Below, piece by piece: positions 45,401 to 55,354 of a DNA stretch of 64,000 bases. The notes beneath the pieces are model-generated. The model searched no databases. It was not told the origin of the DNA and worked only from the letters and a program-made list of their open reading frames with translations. Source of the stretch: Prorocentrum cordatum (taxonomy: Eukaryota > Sar > Dinophyceae > Prorocentrales > Prorocentraceae); contig CAUYUJ010000747.1 of assembly GCA_963575745.1 (NCBI GenBank), positions 375,312-439,311 of the forward strand, read 5' to 3'. Within the stretch, counting starts at the first letter, position 1. Each line of letters opens with the position of its first letter. The position numbers and the translations under genes were made by a program.

Positions 45401-46598
45401 GCATGAAGGAGCCCGTTTGCTTGCTGCGCCTGAACGACTTCCCAGTTCCAGCGCGCGGGGTCGGCCACGTGGGGGCTTCCGACGACCTCTTCTCCAAGAG
45501 GCGCCAGTCCCTCGAGGTGCGCCAGCGGGGCGACTGGGCGTCGGACCGCAACTTCAAGCGGTGCGCCAAGCAGCCCCGCATCGTCACAGAGATGCGGCGG
45601 CTGGACCTACGGATCATCGCCTACGGCCAGGCGGTGGACGCCGCCCTCGCCCGCGTCTTCCTGACGGGGCGCGGCGTGCCCGTGCCCAGCCAGCCCTTGC
45701 GCGAGCAGCAGAGCTCGCCGCCGACTGCGGGGGGGAGCCTTCGAATGCAGCCATGCGCCGCCACTTGCTCCGTGAGCTTCACCGCAGCTTCAAGCGTCAG
45801 AAGGGCGCCCCTCGCACGGCTGTCCTAGAGCTGTTCGCAGGTACAGCCCGTCTCTCGGCAGCGCTGCGGCGCAAGAACATCGCCGCGCTGCTCATGGACT
45901 TCGCTTCAAAACCGTGGTTCGATCTCGACCTGCCTGTAGTCGGTCAGACGCTCAGAGGGTGGATTCGCGGGGGCGTCTGCGCTGCCCTCTGGATTGCCCT
46001 GCCGTGCAGTTCGTGGAGCCAGGCCCGTCACGGGCCGCCTGGGTCCTCTTGGTGCTCGTTACGGTCTCGTGAGCACGTCTGGGGCCTCCCGGGTCTTACG
46101 GGCAGGCCTCGCGCGGCCGTGGAGCTGGGCAACCTCTTGCTGAGGTTCGTCTTGGGCCTTATCTCAGTGTGCCGCGCTCGGGGGGTGCCCGTGCTGATTG
46201 AGAATCCCGGGAACTCGTGGATGTGGCGGGCTCCAGGTATCCAGCGGCTACTTGAGGCTCCCGATGTGGCGGTCCACGACCTTGACATGTGCTCGTTCGG
46301 CGCCCGCTGGCGAAAATGCACGAAAGTGGCCTGCTGGGCCCGCCGTCGACCTGAGACCGCCGTGGTGACTCGCAGTAGCTGTAGGAAAGGTTTCTGCTCT
46401 TTTTCTGGGAAGCGCCACATCATCCTCTCTGGCCTCGACCCCACTTCAGGGCTCCTCTGGGCCCGCCTCGCCGAAACGTGCCCTTTGAAGTTTTGTAGCT
46501 TTTTCGCCGATTATATCGCGAGGGTGTCTGGTTTCCAAGGGTTTAAACGATTGGTTTCCCTGGCCTGTCCTATTTCCAGCAAGTTTAATTTAATCTAG
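42456..46598 (+). pseudogene. retroelement ORF2: RT, RNase H, YR, methyltransferase
   Basis: First ATG at 42516. RT: FDTRISNARFKPPP (about residues 230-243); motif A reads GGISNVFY with Gly at 43284-43286 where Asp is expected; YVDN at residue 378 (the usual form in this family). RNase H: FTDASW near residue 520, VDN, and WVPSELNPSDEPSRG near 701-715. The frame then shifts to +1 (GMGVTYLEHWSVGKP to GDNASRLL, 44700-45040) and back, giving the recombinase Arg box CYLRPSEA (Arg at 45258). It shifts again for GHVGASDD..RGDWASDRNFKRC (45463-45564), where Gly replaces the box II Arg and Cys (TGC) replaces the catalytic Tyr. Back in frame, 45815-46560 encodes a Rossmann methyltransferase (LELFAGTARLSAA, PCSSWSQ, IENPGNSW) of C5-cytosine type. 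The element is inactive. Confidence 0.75.
45770..46598 (+). CDS. C5-cytosine methyltransferase-like domain of ORF2
   Basis: C-terminal 270 codons of ORF2, uninterrupted. The AdoMet-binding loop is VLELFAGTARLSAAL (residue about 1120). The nucleophile-type motif is ALPCSSWSQARHG (about 1181-1193), in place of the canonical PPC of Dnmt/M.HhaI enzymes. IENPGNSWMW (about 1247) stands where those enzymes have the ENV motif. FGARWRKCTKVACW follows. Methyltransferase domains attached to retroelements have been reported in dinoflagellates. Here the domain is the only part of ORF2 past RNase H without a frame break. Substrate and activity are inferred only. Confidence 0.6.
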
Positions 46599-46817
46599 CT
46601 TGTTAGTGTTTCTCTCGGCGTCGTGTTCGCCGCCACCTCTCCTCTCGGGCTCGGGTCTCCTCCTCGGTGATGTGTTGGTGCTTTGGTCCCTGGTCACCCT
46701 CCTCCTCCTCCTCCTCCTTCTGTCTGTCTGTGTCGCTCGCTCGTTGCCGCGCCCTTCGGTGGAATCGCCCGGGACGCCCGCCACACAGAAATCGTTGGTG
46801 GTCTGGGGTGGTACTGG

Positions 46818-46818
46818 A

Positions 46819-46898
<80 letters not shown>

Positions 46899-47070
46899 GG
46901 AGGAGGAGGAGGAGGAGAGGAGGAGGAGAGGAGGGACGACGAGAGGAGGAGGAGGAGGAGGAGAAGGATGAGGAGGCGGAGGAAGGAGGAGGAGGAGGAG
47001 GAGGAGGAGAGGAGGAGGAGGAGGAGGACAAGGAGGAGGAGGAGGAGGAGGAGGAGGAGGAGGAGGAGGC
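46818..47070. repeat. (GAT)n then AGG microsatellite
   Basis: GAT at 46818-46896, then AGG/GAG with short slips to 47070. The left flank of the retroelement has the same two motifs in mirrored order (AGG then GAT). Confidence 0.97.
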
Positions 47071-47079
47071 TTGCATGGG

Positions 47080-47340
47080 GCTTTCCGGGAGCTTCTTGAG
47101 GGCCTCAGAAGGGGCTCTTGGGGGCCTCTGGGGGCCTGCCTAAGAAACCTCTTGGCCTTCGGAGGTCGTCTTGGAGGCCTCTCCGGGCAGTCCTGGGGCC
47201 CACCTTTGAGCGCTTTACGTATGTCTTGGAGTTTTCTTTGGGCCGTCTTGGAGGCCATCTTGGGCCATCCTGGCGTGTTGAAGGCCATTTTGGGGTCCAC
47301 TTTTGGGCGTCTGGCAGGCCGAGGAAGGTGCTTTCCGGTT
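47080..47340 (+). repeat. CTTGG-family dispersed repeat
   Basis: GGGGCTCTTGGGGGCCTCTG and GGCCGTCTTGGAGGCCATCT type phrases. About 250 bp of unique DNA follows to 47590, in which I recognise nothing. Confidence 0.75.
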
Positions 47341-47589
47341 GTTCCGTGTGGCCGACGGGCTTTGCCAGAAGCCACTGGGAAACGTTCGGAAGAGTTCAAA
47401 ATTCGCCGAGCACCCTTGTGGTAAACACAAGAGACTGCGGATCGACAACGCCTGCAGCTAATCACCGCTGCCCCCTGCCTTTTGGAAGCGCCGATGTGGA
47501 CGAACATTGTGGCCAAAGCTTGGACAAGCTATCGGGCTCTGAGCCGTAGTAGAACCCTCCGAAAACATGTTTGGGGTGATGTTGGAGAG

Positions 47590-48850
47590 CATCAGGAGGA
47601 GGAGGAGAAGGAGGAGGAGGAGGAGGAGGAGGAGGAGGAGGAGGAGGAGGAGGAGGGGGAGGGGAGGAGGAGAAGTAGGAGGAGGAGGATGAGGAGGAGG
47701 AGGAGGACCAGTGTAAACCAAAGAGTCATCATCCATGTTAGAATTCACCCTCCCTCCAAGCTCCCTCTTCATGAGCCCCTACAGCGGTTCATTTCCATTG
47801 AGCAACTGCCTCGTTGGAAGACACCCTTGAAGACCCTGAAGCATGCCAAAACATTGTTCTCGGGATTTCAACGCCACGTATCAACTTGAATGTTGCGTCC
47901 TGACGATCCGGAATTGTGACAGAACGCCATGTTTTGGACTTCAACACCGCGACTCAACATAACTGTTGCACCCGCATCATCCGGAATCATTTCAACACAC
48001 AATTTCTGGTACGTTGATCATGGGAATGTGTGACACTCTTCCAAGTGTTATGAACGAGTGTGCACGGCGCTAAGGCGAGAACCACATCTTGAAAAGGAGC
48101 TGTCCTCAATCCGTGAACCTCTTGCAATTTTTTAAAAACGAATGTGGCGGCGCTAAAGCGAGAGCCACATTTTGAAAACCACCCGCCTTCAATCCGTGAA
48201 ACTCTTGCAATTGTTGAAGACGGATGTGCGCGGCGCTAGGGCGAGAACCACATTTTGAAAAGGAACCGCCCTCGTTCCGTGAAGCCCTTGCAAACTTTCA
48301 AAACGAATGTACGCGGGGCTAAGGCGAGAGCCACGTTTTGAAAAGGAACCGATCCTCAATCCGTGAAGCGCTTGCATTTTTTAAAACGGATGTGCCCGGC
48401 GCTAAGGCGAAAACCACATTTTGAAAGCCACCCGCTTTTAATTCATGAAGCTCTTGCAATTGTGCAAAACGAATGTGCGCGGCGGTAGGGTGAGAGCCAC
48501 CTTTTGAAAACCGCCCGCCCTTATTCCGTGAAGTTCGGACAATTTTTGAATACGAATGTGCGCGGCGCTAAGGCGAGAGCTACATTGTAAAAACGATTCC
48601 TTTTCAATCCATGAAGCTCTTGCAGCTGTTTAAAACGACTGTGCGCGGCGCTACGGCGAGAACCGCATTTTGAAAACGACCCGCCCTCTATCTGTGAAGC
48701 TGTTGTCATTTTTTAAGCTTCAGAGTCGTAAGTGGTGAGGAAGTCTCAGGCGAGACGCCTGGCCCGCACTAGAAAGATGGCCTCTGGGTTCGCCAGGGAG
48801 AAGTTCTTTATAAGGAAGAGGAATGGAGGAGGGGGAGGAGGAGGAGTAGG
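47590..48850. repeat. modular dispersed repeat, right copy
   Basis: Same order as 39290-40390: AGG tract (47593-47706); a unique block with GGTTCATTTCCATTGAG and TTCAACGCCACGTATCAAC (47710-48040); eight tandem units of about 83 bp, starting near 48052, 48137, 48219, 48302, 48384, 48467, 48551 and 48633 (GAATGTGCGCGGCGCTAAGG type); module D (48690-48830); AGG tract. Confidence 0.9.
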
Positions 48851-48857
48851 AGGAGGA

Positions 48858-49185
48858 GCCCTGGGAGTTTTTTGGGGGCCTCTTGAAGGCTTCTTGGGGA
48901 CCTTTCGGGGTCTCTTGGGCGGTCTTTGGGTGTTCCTGGCTCGTCTGGCGCCGTTGGAAGCCTTCTTGGGGGCCTTTTTGGGTCGTCTTGGGTCCTCTTA
49001 GTGCGCTTCAGGGCCGTCCTGGAGGCCATCTTGGGATTCTTGAAGGCCTCTTCGGCTTTGTTGGGGCCTTTTTTTGGGCCGTTTCGGGGGCCTCTTGGGT
49101 GGTAGTGGGCCATCTGGGAGGTCTTGTGGGCGTTGTTGGGGGGATCGTTGGGGCCTCTTGGGCCGGGCCGGCTAGTGCCGTCGTA
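48858..49185 (+). repeat. CTTGG-family dispersed repeat
   Basis: CTTGAAGGCTTCTTGGGGAC, GGAGGCCATCTTGGGATTC and related phrases, with unit length near 27-30 bp. Confidence 0.75.
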
Positions 49186-49284
49186 GTGCCGAAAAGAAAC
49201 ATATGCCCCAATTCTTCAAAACCTAAGACATTTCTCTGGCAATAGGGTCCCACATGATGATCTTTTTGGCTTGCATAGGGTTTT

Positions 49285-49530
49285 CCTCCTGCCCACTCCT
49301 GCCTGCTCCTGCCTGCTTCTCCTCCTGTTTGCTCCTCCTCCTGCCTCCTCCTGCCTCCTCCTGCCTCCTCCTGCCTCCAGCCTCCTCCCCATGTCTCCTC
49401 CTCCTCCTCCTGCCTCCTCCCTATTCTTCTCCCCTCCCTCCTCCTCTGCCTTCTCCTCCCCTCCCTCCTCCTCCTCCCATGCCTCTCCTCCTCTGCCTTC
49501 TCCCCTCCCTCCTCCCCCCTCCTCTTCAGT
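49285..49530. repeat. CTCC/CTGC-rich pyrimidine minisatellite
   Basis: Repeated CCTCCTCCTGCCT and CCTGCTCCTGCCT phrases on the plus strand. There is no coding signal. Confidence 0.9.
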
Positions 49531-49654
49531 CGGCGTTGGAGGCTCAGGCACATTGGGAACCGACGGAGAGAGGTTTTTATTGAAACTCTCTCACGCGACT
49601 ACCGCGCCGCACTCGCACGGGCCAGAGAGGGAGCCAGGTGGGCATGGCAGATAG

Positions 49655-49808
49655 ATGGCGGTTGCAGTGTTCTCGATACGTTCATGGATGAAGCTGGTAT
49701 TATACAATCCGCTGGCAGCGAATACCACGGACAGACAGGAAGGAATTAGCAGTGCACTACGGAAGTTGGATGTGATTGTGCTGACACGGACGCATCAGTG
49801 GGCAGGGC

Positions 49809-49875
<67 letters not shown>

Positions 49876-50570
49876 ATATATGTATATCATGTGTCGCTGC
49901 AGGTCGGAGCATAGAAGGGAAAATGGATCACCAAATTATGCGGCACTACGTTCCTGGTGTGCAACGAGATGATGAAAAGCAAGGCCTTCCACGCGCAGTA
50001 CACACCGCGCGCACAACTGAGAGGAAGAGCTGCAGGGGCTAGGCTGCGCACGAGAACTTACGACGCACAATCTTCGCGACGTACTTGCCGCCAGAGGGAG
50101 GGTACGCAGACAATGGGTTGATTTCAAAAGTATGAAGTGGGTGGAAGAAAAGTGTGACGACACGTGTGGCAGATGTACTATCGTCGTGGGAGGGGACATC
50201 AACAGCCAACCAGGAATGCACAGGTCAGACAGCAGGGATTTGGTGGTAAGCAGACACAGTTCGGGGCAAACATGCAGCAGCATTGGGACCAGTCGTCAAG
50301 GAGGTGGGGAAAGACAGCGGCACCGCTTTCAGGGAGTTTTGTGTCCAGAGCTTGTTGCCAGTAGTCACGACTTTTTTGTCGATTGTGGACCAACTTGCTA
50401 CTGCGTGAAAAACGAGAAGATGAGGGCGAGCAAGATCGACCACATAGCGATACCGACGGGGGCTTTACCACATGTGCGGAGGTGCGCCGCAGTGAGAGGA
50501 GTGGCAACACATTGCAGATGATCAAAGCGAGAGGACACAGACACCACGTCCCTTTGGGCATGGATATTGG
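49655..50570 (+). pseudogene. LINE-type endonuclease (EEP) domain, broken
   Basis: 49690-49800 reads LVLYNPLAANTTDRQEGISS then LRKLDVIVLTRTH, the first strand and DVI..L..TH segment of an endonuclease/exonuclease/phosphatase domain. A (TA)n tract (49812-49880) then interrupts it. At 50078-50130 ATYLPPEGGYADNG lies in one frame. From 50131 the frame changes to MKWVEEKCDD..TIVVGGDINSQPG (the GGDxN motif). KIDHIAIPTGALPHVRRC, with the DH motif, follows at 50430-50490, and a further shift gives RGHRHHVPLGMDI. The domain order fits the endonuclease of a non-LTR retrotransposon. The frame breaks and the microsatellite make it inactive. Confidence 0.6.
49812..49880. repeat. (TA)n microsatellite inside the endonuclease remnant
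   Basis: About 28 TA dinucleotides, then TATGTATGTATA variants to 49890. Confidence 0.95.
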
Positions 50571-53060
50571 CCGGGAGCATCAAGCTCATTTCTCGTGCAA
50601 GCACAGACAGCAAAGAGCGGGCGAAGAGGTGGGCCGCAACATGCTGGTGGAGTGCCTGAGGCAAGGGCGCCTGAGAGCGGATTTCTTTTGCGCGTTCGGT
50701 CGCCGCCTGCGGGCCGCTCTGCCGCAACAGCCAGGAGAAGCGGTGGCGAGGTTATCTCGGAGTGCGACCCAGGCGGGCTCATCCGAACTCCTTGGGGATG
50801 CACTAGCAAGGCCATTTCGGAGTGCGATCCAGGAGGGGCCCGCCGAGCTCCCAGCGGAAGCATCAGCGAGGTCATCTCGGAGTGCGCCCCCTGGAGAGCG
50901 AACGGCAGAGGACGAATGGAGAGAGCTTTGGGGGCGTTTCGCAGCGGACCAGATGTGGAAGAAATGGGGCGAAGCGGGCAGAAATGCCATGCTGGAAGTA
51001 TTCCCGATCAAGAAGAAGCAGGAGGACAAGGGAGCGGGTGCCTTCCAGTCACTTCGGCAGCCCCCACTGGTAGGCATGTTGAAGTTAAGCGTGGGCATGG
51101 TAGAGTCAGACGCGCAGGAGAGATTGGAGGAAATCAAGAAGGGGCTGGTGCAGATGCAAAATGTGCCACGCAGCCATAGGACAGACTTGCAAGTTGCAAG
51201 GCAAGAAGCCGGCGCAATGCGTATGGAGGGCACGCGGGGGCAACGGCTTCAGCGAGGTGCGCGGGCTCAGTGTGTAATCTCAGAGGAATAGGGGGGGGGT
51301 CGAAGAAGGGGTGCTATTTCTCAGCGCGAACGCGGTGGAGCACAGAGGATTGGTTGAAATAATTGGGGAAGCACGCCCGCGGGGGGGGGGGGGGGGCTGG
51401 CGGCCGGGCTCATGAACTTCGAAGAGAACCAGAGGGGGCACGACGGGGTGATCGCAGAAAACATACCGCCCCCAATGGGCATGGATCTGAGAGCCCAAGT
51501 GTAGAAAGGGGCAAAAGAGACATGCTGAAGTACTGCAAGAAAGCGGCAGAGAGAAGGGCTTTCCCTCCGTGGGGGGTGCCAGTTTGACATGGGTGACTCT
51601 GGGGCCTGCGGTCAACCTGGGGGGCCCTGAGCAATTGGGCAAGAGGCTGGAGGGTCAGATGGTGCAAGCAGCGGAGAAGCGAGAGGGCGAGGGGGGCGTG
51701 GACAAGCGCAGCTCACTTTACACGTGCATGGTGGGCATATCGATTTTACAGAAGTGGATGTCGGGGAGGGCGCTGGGCAGGACATGTGGAGATGATGGCG
51801 GAGAATCGTTGCGGTCGACAGCAAAAATCACAACTTTTTTTTTTGGGGGGGGGGCGCGAAGGCTGGGCAGGGATCGTCGGTATTGGGGGCAGGCGCGGGC
51901 GTCGAGTGCAGGGGGGATTTGGGATCGTCATTGCGTGCCGCCAGTGTCAAGCTGCGCCATTGGGCCGGTGCAGGTCCATTTCTCTTTCAACAGAGAAGCA
52001 GTCAACGCAAGGGGATTTGAGGAAGCAGGGTTACGCGCGCATGTTGCCCAATGAGAATGGCGTTCCACAGCGGGATTCATCGCAGAGGAAGAAAACGCCG
52101 AACCATCCGCGCTGGGCGCAGGGGGGGCTTAGACATAGATCGAGGGGGAACGCGATTGCCTGCGTCGAAGCTACGTGGTGGAGAGCGGCGCAGGCAGGAG
52201 CGAGCACCAGTGCCAGCACCTGCGACTGCACCCATGCTTTCGTGAGCGCGAAACGCAGCTCCCTGCAGGCATCAGTCTTCGCCGCGTCGAAAGAAGGGGG
52301 CCGGCCGTTCGCTGTCGAGGCGCTGCGCAGGCGTCGATCAGCATGGGCTGTGCAGGCGGCTGGCTACATGCACTGACTGCGCGGGGTGCGCAGGTGGGAT
52401 TTACCTTGCGCCCGCAACAATTTAATGATACTTCCAACCAGTGCAAGGGGCAATGGCGCCAGGGCGAGAGGGGGGGGGGCGAGATGCAGGCTGCGCGCGA
52501 TGCGGTGGGCCCCGTCAATGGCCAGGGGCGCGATCTCTCGCTCAGCGCGTTCACGGGTGACGCCGCCAAGATTCGCGCGGTGGTTTCGTCGGGGCCGCCC
52601 GCGTGGGCGACTGGAGTTAGCGGGGCAATTTCGGAGCGCCAGTCGGCTCTTGGCGAAAGCGAGGATATCTCGGCTGAAACAGGGGCGCAGCGCCAGTGGG
52701 CCTTCGGCGAAGGTGAGGATATCTCGGATCGCCCGAGAGCCTCAAGTTGGAAGGGGGCTGGGCCGCCGTGCCAATCGAGATGGATAGTGGATCAGATCAA
52801 CGCCGCCACGCGGTGCCGCGAGCTTGAACCCAGCTAACGCCAACCACTCGTTACCCCTTCGAAGCCCAGGGCGAGGCGGGACCACGCGAGAGCTACAAAT
52901 TGGGAAGAAGCCCAAGGGCGCGCCGATGAGGGGGATGAGAACACTGGGGTCGCACCTACCAGGAGACCAAGGCTACGCGGGAGAGGTCAGGGGGAATGTG
53001 AGGCCAGGCAGATAGCTCACAGACAATGTGGATGCTTCTGGCCTTCTGGTACCACCGACA
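50571..53060 (+). pseudogene. LINE remnant interior, no RT recognised
   Basis: Frames open over 100-300 codons change repeatedly (for example 50383-51291, 51569-52054, 52175-52837), but none shows a reverse transcriptase (no F/Y-x-DD, no LPQG). Helical pieces such as EDEWRELWGRFAADQMWKKW and DAQERLEEIKKGLVQMQ could be the linker between endonuclease and RT. G runs lie at 51288-51296, 51383-51396 and 51847-51856. Reading as one decayed element is inferred from the recognisable ends at 49.7 and 53-54 kb. Confidence 0.4.
50741..50920 (+). repeat. three in-frame 60-bp repeats
   Basis: GAGGTTATCTCGGAGTGCG, AAGGCCATTTCGGAGTGCG and GAGGTCATCTCGGAGTGCG occur 60 bp apart, encoding three 20-residue repeats (EAVARLSRSATQAG type). 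A related pair (GGCGAAAGCGAGGATATCTC and GGCGAAGGTGAGGATATCTC) occurs at 52650-52730. Confidence 0.85.
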
Positions 53061-53074
53061 AGATAAATAAGAAG

Positions 53075-54028
53075 ATGGTCCAGGCGTTTGTTTCGGGAGC
53101 AGGCCGAGGCGGAATGGCGGCGCTTGTGCTGGAGGAACGACGCTTGAGAGAGCGTGACAGTATTATGGCGATTCTATTGAGAAGAATGACAGGAGGCAGG
53201 ATGAGCTGGGCAGAAGAAAATGGCACGACCAGGTGCTACGCCAACAATGAGGTGTTCAGGAGATGGAGGATGCCGCGTCGCCCAGCAACGCTGAGGGCCC
53301 GCAGGCTGCGATGGTATAGGCAAGTGGCGACGCATCCACGTGACTTTGGCAGTGAGTTGGCCGGATTTTTTAACGCGTCGAAGCTGGGCCGCCTCTGCGA
53401 AGTCAAAGATTGGAACGTAGGGGAGTATGTGAAGCATCTACACTCTGGGCATAGCAAGTGGTCGGGGATTTCCAGGCACTGGAGGGGCGCGGCGAGGTCG
53501 TCGCGAGCTGGTGCCCGCGGGGGCAATCAGTTATTTCAATGTTCCAGACGGGCGCGGGAGACTGGGAGGCATGGGTGGGGGCGGACCTCGATATTTTACG
53601 CCGTGCAGGACAAGCCTGGGGTACAGCGCTACCAGAGCTTACGGTGGGAGGTGACCTGGTCGCTCAGTATTGGCGCGGCTGGGAAGCGGGGGCGGATGGG
53701 GCAGATGTGCGAGGCGCAATTCACTGCGGCAGTTGCGCTGGCAGCGCGCAGGGGAGTGGTGCGCAACTGTCTCCCGCCGATCCCCAGCTTGGTGATGGCG
53801 CATCAATGCCCTTGGTGCCTGAGCTCGTTCGCGTTCAAAAAACGACCGACCATGTCATGGGGGTCTGAGAGGGCCGCGGGATTTGCTGCAACAGCAGAAA
53901 AGCTGTTGGAATCACCAAGTCCAGAAGCCTCCTTACCGAGTCTGCGCCCTCTGTGGCTGTCGGGCTCAATCTTTGGGGGCGTATTCAGGTGCGCGTGCGC
54001 TGCCGCCATCCTGGGCCGTGCTGCGTGA
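53075..54028 (+). pseudogene. LINE C-terminal region with CxxC motif
   Basis: A 317-codon frame. ERRLRERDSIMAILLRRMTG, then ENGTTRCYANNEVFRRWRM and ARRLRWYRQVATHPRDF resemble the region after the RT in dinoflagellate LINE proteins. Further on, AHQCPWCLSSFAFKKRP gives one half of a zinc-finger-like motif; the second half is not intact in this frame. No start codon context marks it as an independent gene. It is best read as the 3' end of the element whose endonuclease is at 49.7-50.5 kb. Confidence 0.45.
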
Positions 54029-54349
54029 AAGATGGCGATTGCACCGTGGGGGCTGCCCCCGCCCGACAGGGGGGCGGGCGCGGAGATGGAGGGGGAACTG
54101 AGGCATCGCGAGGGCGGCAAGGGAAAAGGCAAATACCAGTGGGCGACAGGAGGGACCAGCGCCAAGGCGGCGGACAGCCCGCCAGCGGGCGCGGCCGCGG
54201 CGGCGGGGGGGGTGCGGAATATGCGGGGGAGGGGGCCGCTGACCCCACCGCCAGCGGCCATGCGCAGCGGAGGACTACGAGGTGTTCTGCTTCAGGGGCT
54301 GCATCAACGGACTCCCGCGACCGGCCCTCGGCAGCAGAGATCAGGGCAA

Positions 54350-54470
54350 AATCCACCGTTTCAGGTTCCGGAATCACCCGGAACCGTTCCGGGGTGATTC
54401 TGGAAGCTTGACACTGAGCGTTTCAGGTTCCAGAATCACACTGGAACCGTTCCGGGGTGAAAACCCATCT
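54350..54470. repeat. short inverted repeats with TTCCGG
   Basis: GGTTCCGGAATCACCCGGAA and GGTTCCAGAATCACACTGGA, each followed by CCGTTCCGGGGTGA. These are degenerate forms of the palindromes at 54850-55305. Confidence 0.7.
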
Positions 54471-54479
54471 GGGCCCATT

Positions 54480-54845
54480 TTGAGCTCCTCCCAGAAGGCT
54501 TCTCTCAGCTCCTTCCTGGGCTCCTTGCAGAAGCCCTTATTGGGCTCCTTACAGAGGCTCTTAGTGGGCTCCTTACAGAGGCCCTTAGTGGGCTCCTTAC
54601 AGAGGCCCTTAGTGCGCTCCTTGCAGAGGCCCTTAGTGGGCTCCATACAGAGGCCCTTAGCGGGCTCCTTACAGAGGCCCTCAGTGGGATCCTTACAGAA
54701 GCCTTCAGTGGGCTCTTACAGAAGCCCTCACTGGGCTCCTCACTGGGCTCTTTACAGAAGCCCCCACTGGGCTCCTTGCAGAAGCCCTCACTGGGCTCTT
54801 TACAGAAGCCCTGATTGGGCTCCTCACAGAAGCCACCAAGAGAGC
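54480..54845 (-). repeat. 24-bp minisatellite (octapeptide frame)
   Basis: About 14 units of GGCTCCTTACAGAGGCCCTTAGT type, mostly 24 bp apart (for example 54556 and 54580), with a few 21- or 15-bp slips. Since 24 is a multiple of 3, the minus strand reads an octapeptide repeat (KEPTKGLC). There is no signal peptide and no clear start, so a gene is not supported. Confidence 0.85.
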
Positions 54846-54849
54846 TGTT

Positions 54850-55305
54850 GCGTCGGGAGGGGGTTCCAAATGGATTTTCACCTTGGAACGGTTCCGGGGT
54901 GAAAATCCATCCGGGACCTCCCGACGCTGCGCGGGAGGGCCCAGCCGCGAAACACAAGCCTTCCAAAAATATGTTTCATTTGGAAAATGGCAAGTTTGGG
55001 AGCTCGGGCACACCCCTCCCGTGCCGTTTTGCATCGGGAGGGGGTTCCAGATGGATTTTCACGCTGGAGCGGTTCCGGGGTGAAAATCCATCTGGGACCT
55101 CCCGGCGCTGCGCGGGAGGGCCCAGCCGCGAAAAGCAAGCACCCCTAATAAGAGATTTCGAAAGATGGAATTCCATTTTCCCCCGAGCTCGCCCCCCCCC
55201 CCCCCCCATCCCCGACAGAGCCGTTTTGCGTCGGGAGGGGGTTCGAAATGGATTTTCGCATTGGAACGGTTCCGATGTGAAAATCCATTTGGGACCTCCC
55301 GACGC
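54850..55305. mobile_element. three 78-bp palindromic elements
   Basis: 54850-54927, 55031-55108 and 55228-55305 are each exactly 78 bp. Each begins GCGTCGGGAGG (or GCATCGGGAGG), contains ATGGATTTTC, then GGAACGGTTCC or GGAGCGGTTCC at the centre, then GAAAATCCAT, and ends CCTCCCGACGC (or CCTCCCGGCGC). All are followed by TGCGCGGGAGGGCCCAGCCGCGAAA (second copy alike; third with GGAAGG). This is a hairpin-forming repeated element of about 110 bp including the tail. There is no coding content. Confidence 0.85.
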
Positions 55306-55354
55306 TGCGCGGGAAGGCCCAGCCGCGAAAAACAAGCCCCCCCTTAATAAGATA

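Larger units (their letters stand above)
40630..46810 (+). mobile_element. degenerate tyrosine-recombinase retroelement (DIRS-like)
   Basis: One GC-rich coding block carries, in order, ORF1 (gag-like), RT, RNase H, a tyrosine recombinase and a methyltransferase-like domain. RT plus RNase H plus tyrosine recombinase is the hallmark of the DIRS order. Several reading-frame breaks and lost catalytic residues show that this copy is dead. It lies between a (GAT)n tract on the left (40395-40625, preceded by AGG) and a (GAT)n tract on the right (46818-46896, followed by AGG). I see no LTRs or split direct repeats in the flanks. Confidence 0.75.

Noticed and set aside
40956-46598. YVDN in the RT as a catalytic mutation
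   Set aside because: YVDN is the usual form in this dinoflagellate RT family as I recall it, so it is not taken as damage.
48040-48700. CRISPR-like or tRNA-like array
   Set aside because: The 83-bp units diverge evenly along their length and do not fold as tRNA.
54374-54966. Gene encoding KEPTKGLC octapeptide repeats
   Set aside because: No signal peptide, start context or splice support; the 24-bp period alone explains the frame.
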